Positions 63,524 through 64,000 of a stretch of 64,000 bases of DNA are shown in pieces. Numbering within the stretch: the first letter of the stretch is position 1; each line of letters starts with the position of its first letter. Source of the stretch: JAFEDN01 sp963832945. Its GTDB lineage: Bacteria; Pseudomonadota; Gammaproteobacteria; Coxiellales; Coxiellaceae. Location of the stretch: the NCBI GenBank assembly GCA_963832945.1, contig CAWHVV010000002.1, positions 124,001-188,000 on the forward strand, given 5' to 3'. A model generated the notes under the pieces. That model saw only the letters and a program-made list of their open reading frames with translations, was not told the DNA's origin and made no database searches. Position numbers and translations under genes: made by a program.

Positions 63524-64000
63524 ATGCCCGGTAAAATTAAATCTAAAGGCAAATCAGTCAGGCGTGAAACCGCAGGCGAACCTGATGAGTCATTATTGCT
63601 GGAAATGGCGATAACGCCCACTTCCGGCAGAAGGAAAAAATCTTCATCTCAGGATAATCAGGTTTTGTTTAGCCGTCCTTCCTCCATGACTTCGAATGAA
63701 GACAGTGACCATGAAAATGCGAGGGAGGAGAAACCCGCCGCTCATCAGGAAGACAGCGCTCCCTCGGGCCTTGAACACGATCCCACTCGTCTGTATCTCC
63801 ATGAATTAGGCTATAAACCATTACTGACCGCGGAAGATGAGCTTGCGGTGGCTCGCCGTATAAAGCAGGGAGACGCTGCCGCCCGTACCAAAATGATTGA
63901 ATCCAATCTGCGTCTGGTAGTAAAAATTGCGCGGCATTACTGTTATCGTGGTTTGGACCTGCTGGATTTAATCGAGGAAGGGAATCTGGGTTTGATGACG
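63524..64000 (+). CDS. rpoS: RNA polymerase sigma factor RpoS (partial)
   Basis: First 159 codons, running off the right edge. ATG 63524 follows a strong GGAGGAAA seven bases upstream. After a variable, Ser/Glu-rich region 1.1 come DPTRLYLHELGYKPLLTAED (20 residues, region 1.2), ARRIKQGDAAARTKMIESNL (20 residues) and RLVVKIARHYCYRGLDLLDL (20 residues, region 2). The order surE-nlpD-rpoS confirms RpoS rather than RpoD. Directs stationary-phase and stress transcription; in Coxiella and Legionella it helps switch developmental forms. Confidence 0.95.
   Translation, partial: MPGKIKSKGKSVRRETAGEPDESLLLEMAITPTSGRRKKSSSQDNQVLFSRPSSMTSNEDSDHENAREEKPAAHQEDSAPSGLEHDPTRLYLHELGYKPLLTAEDELAVARRIKQGDAAARTKMIESNLRLVVKIARHYCYRGLDLLDLIEEGNLGLMT

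Noticed and set aside
1..64000. tRNA, rRNA and CRISPR arrays
   Set aside because: Looked for GTTCRANNC-type tRNA arms and regular spaced repeats by eye and saw none; a tRNA scan would settle it.

Overview
The window looks like a chromosomal segment of a gammaproteobacterium, most likely an intracellular member of the Legionellales (Coxiella/Legionella/Aquicella type). The placement rests on gene order (surE-nlpD-rpoS; hslV-hslU-ubiE-ubiJ; ParC, Coq7, a Yej-type ABC transporter), moderate to low GC, and many proteins with eukaryote-like features: leucine-rich repeats, Sel1 repeats, ankyrin-like helices and two C-terminal CaaX boxes. No search was run, so the placement is inference.

Layout. 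1-6.3 kb: gshA (partial), djlA, tsaC, an unknown membrane protein, an ElaA-type acetyltransferase, a small secreted protein, a lysozyme-like transglycosylase and a 3-hydroxyisobutyryl-CoA hydrolase. 6.3-12.6 kb: a YejABEF-type peptide ABC importer whose first and last genes both end inside palindromic repeats. 12.7-20.5 kb: YggU-like protein, a metallopeptidase, photolyase, EpmB, a decayed AbiEii toxin locus, a frameshifted PH-domain gene and parC. 20.5-24.5 kb: coq7, two accessory genes and oxyR.

24.6-39.2 kb is an accessory island. It holds a broken ~6.5-kb LRR/transglutaminase-like/AAA+ gene ending in CLMM, an EEP-fold protein, a HicB remnant, two tandem ~630-residue paralogues separated by a 1.08-kb inverted-repeat element, and an LRR-Sel1 protein. 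These resemble host-directed effectors, but no secretion system lies in the window. 39.2-46.3 kb: a TrpXYZ-like ABC importer, a wrecked RloA/RloB-like defence pair, higA, a SEC-C protein and an HAD-like protein ending in CCCLIL.

46.3-56.5 kb carries pabA, rpe, ubiJ, ubiE, hslU, hslV, a truncated FtsN-like gene, a DUF945 gene and argS, all on the minus strand. Rpe, hslU, hslV and argS each contain frameshifts, so either the sequence has indel errors or the genome is decaying. 56.5-64 kb: VanX/DdpX dipeptidase, aminopeptidase P, two tandem GT39-like membrane glycosyltransferases, then surE, nlpD and the start of rpoS.

The most distinctive content is a set of short non-autonomous palindromic elements. 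One family (153-207 bp, ends beginning CAG, 9-bp target duplications) has five copies. One copy sits in frame inside ubiE and would be translated as a 54-residue insert, much like the Rickettsia palindromic elements. Another interrupts the RloA-like ATPase. Three further element types have their own target duplications: 8 bp at the end of yejF, 10 bp around the 1.08-kb palindrome, and 6 bp in an unknown gene at 51.4-52.6 kb.
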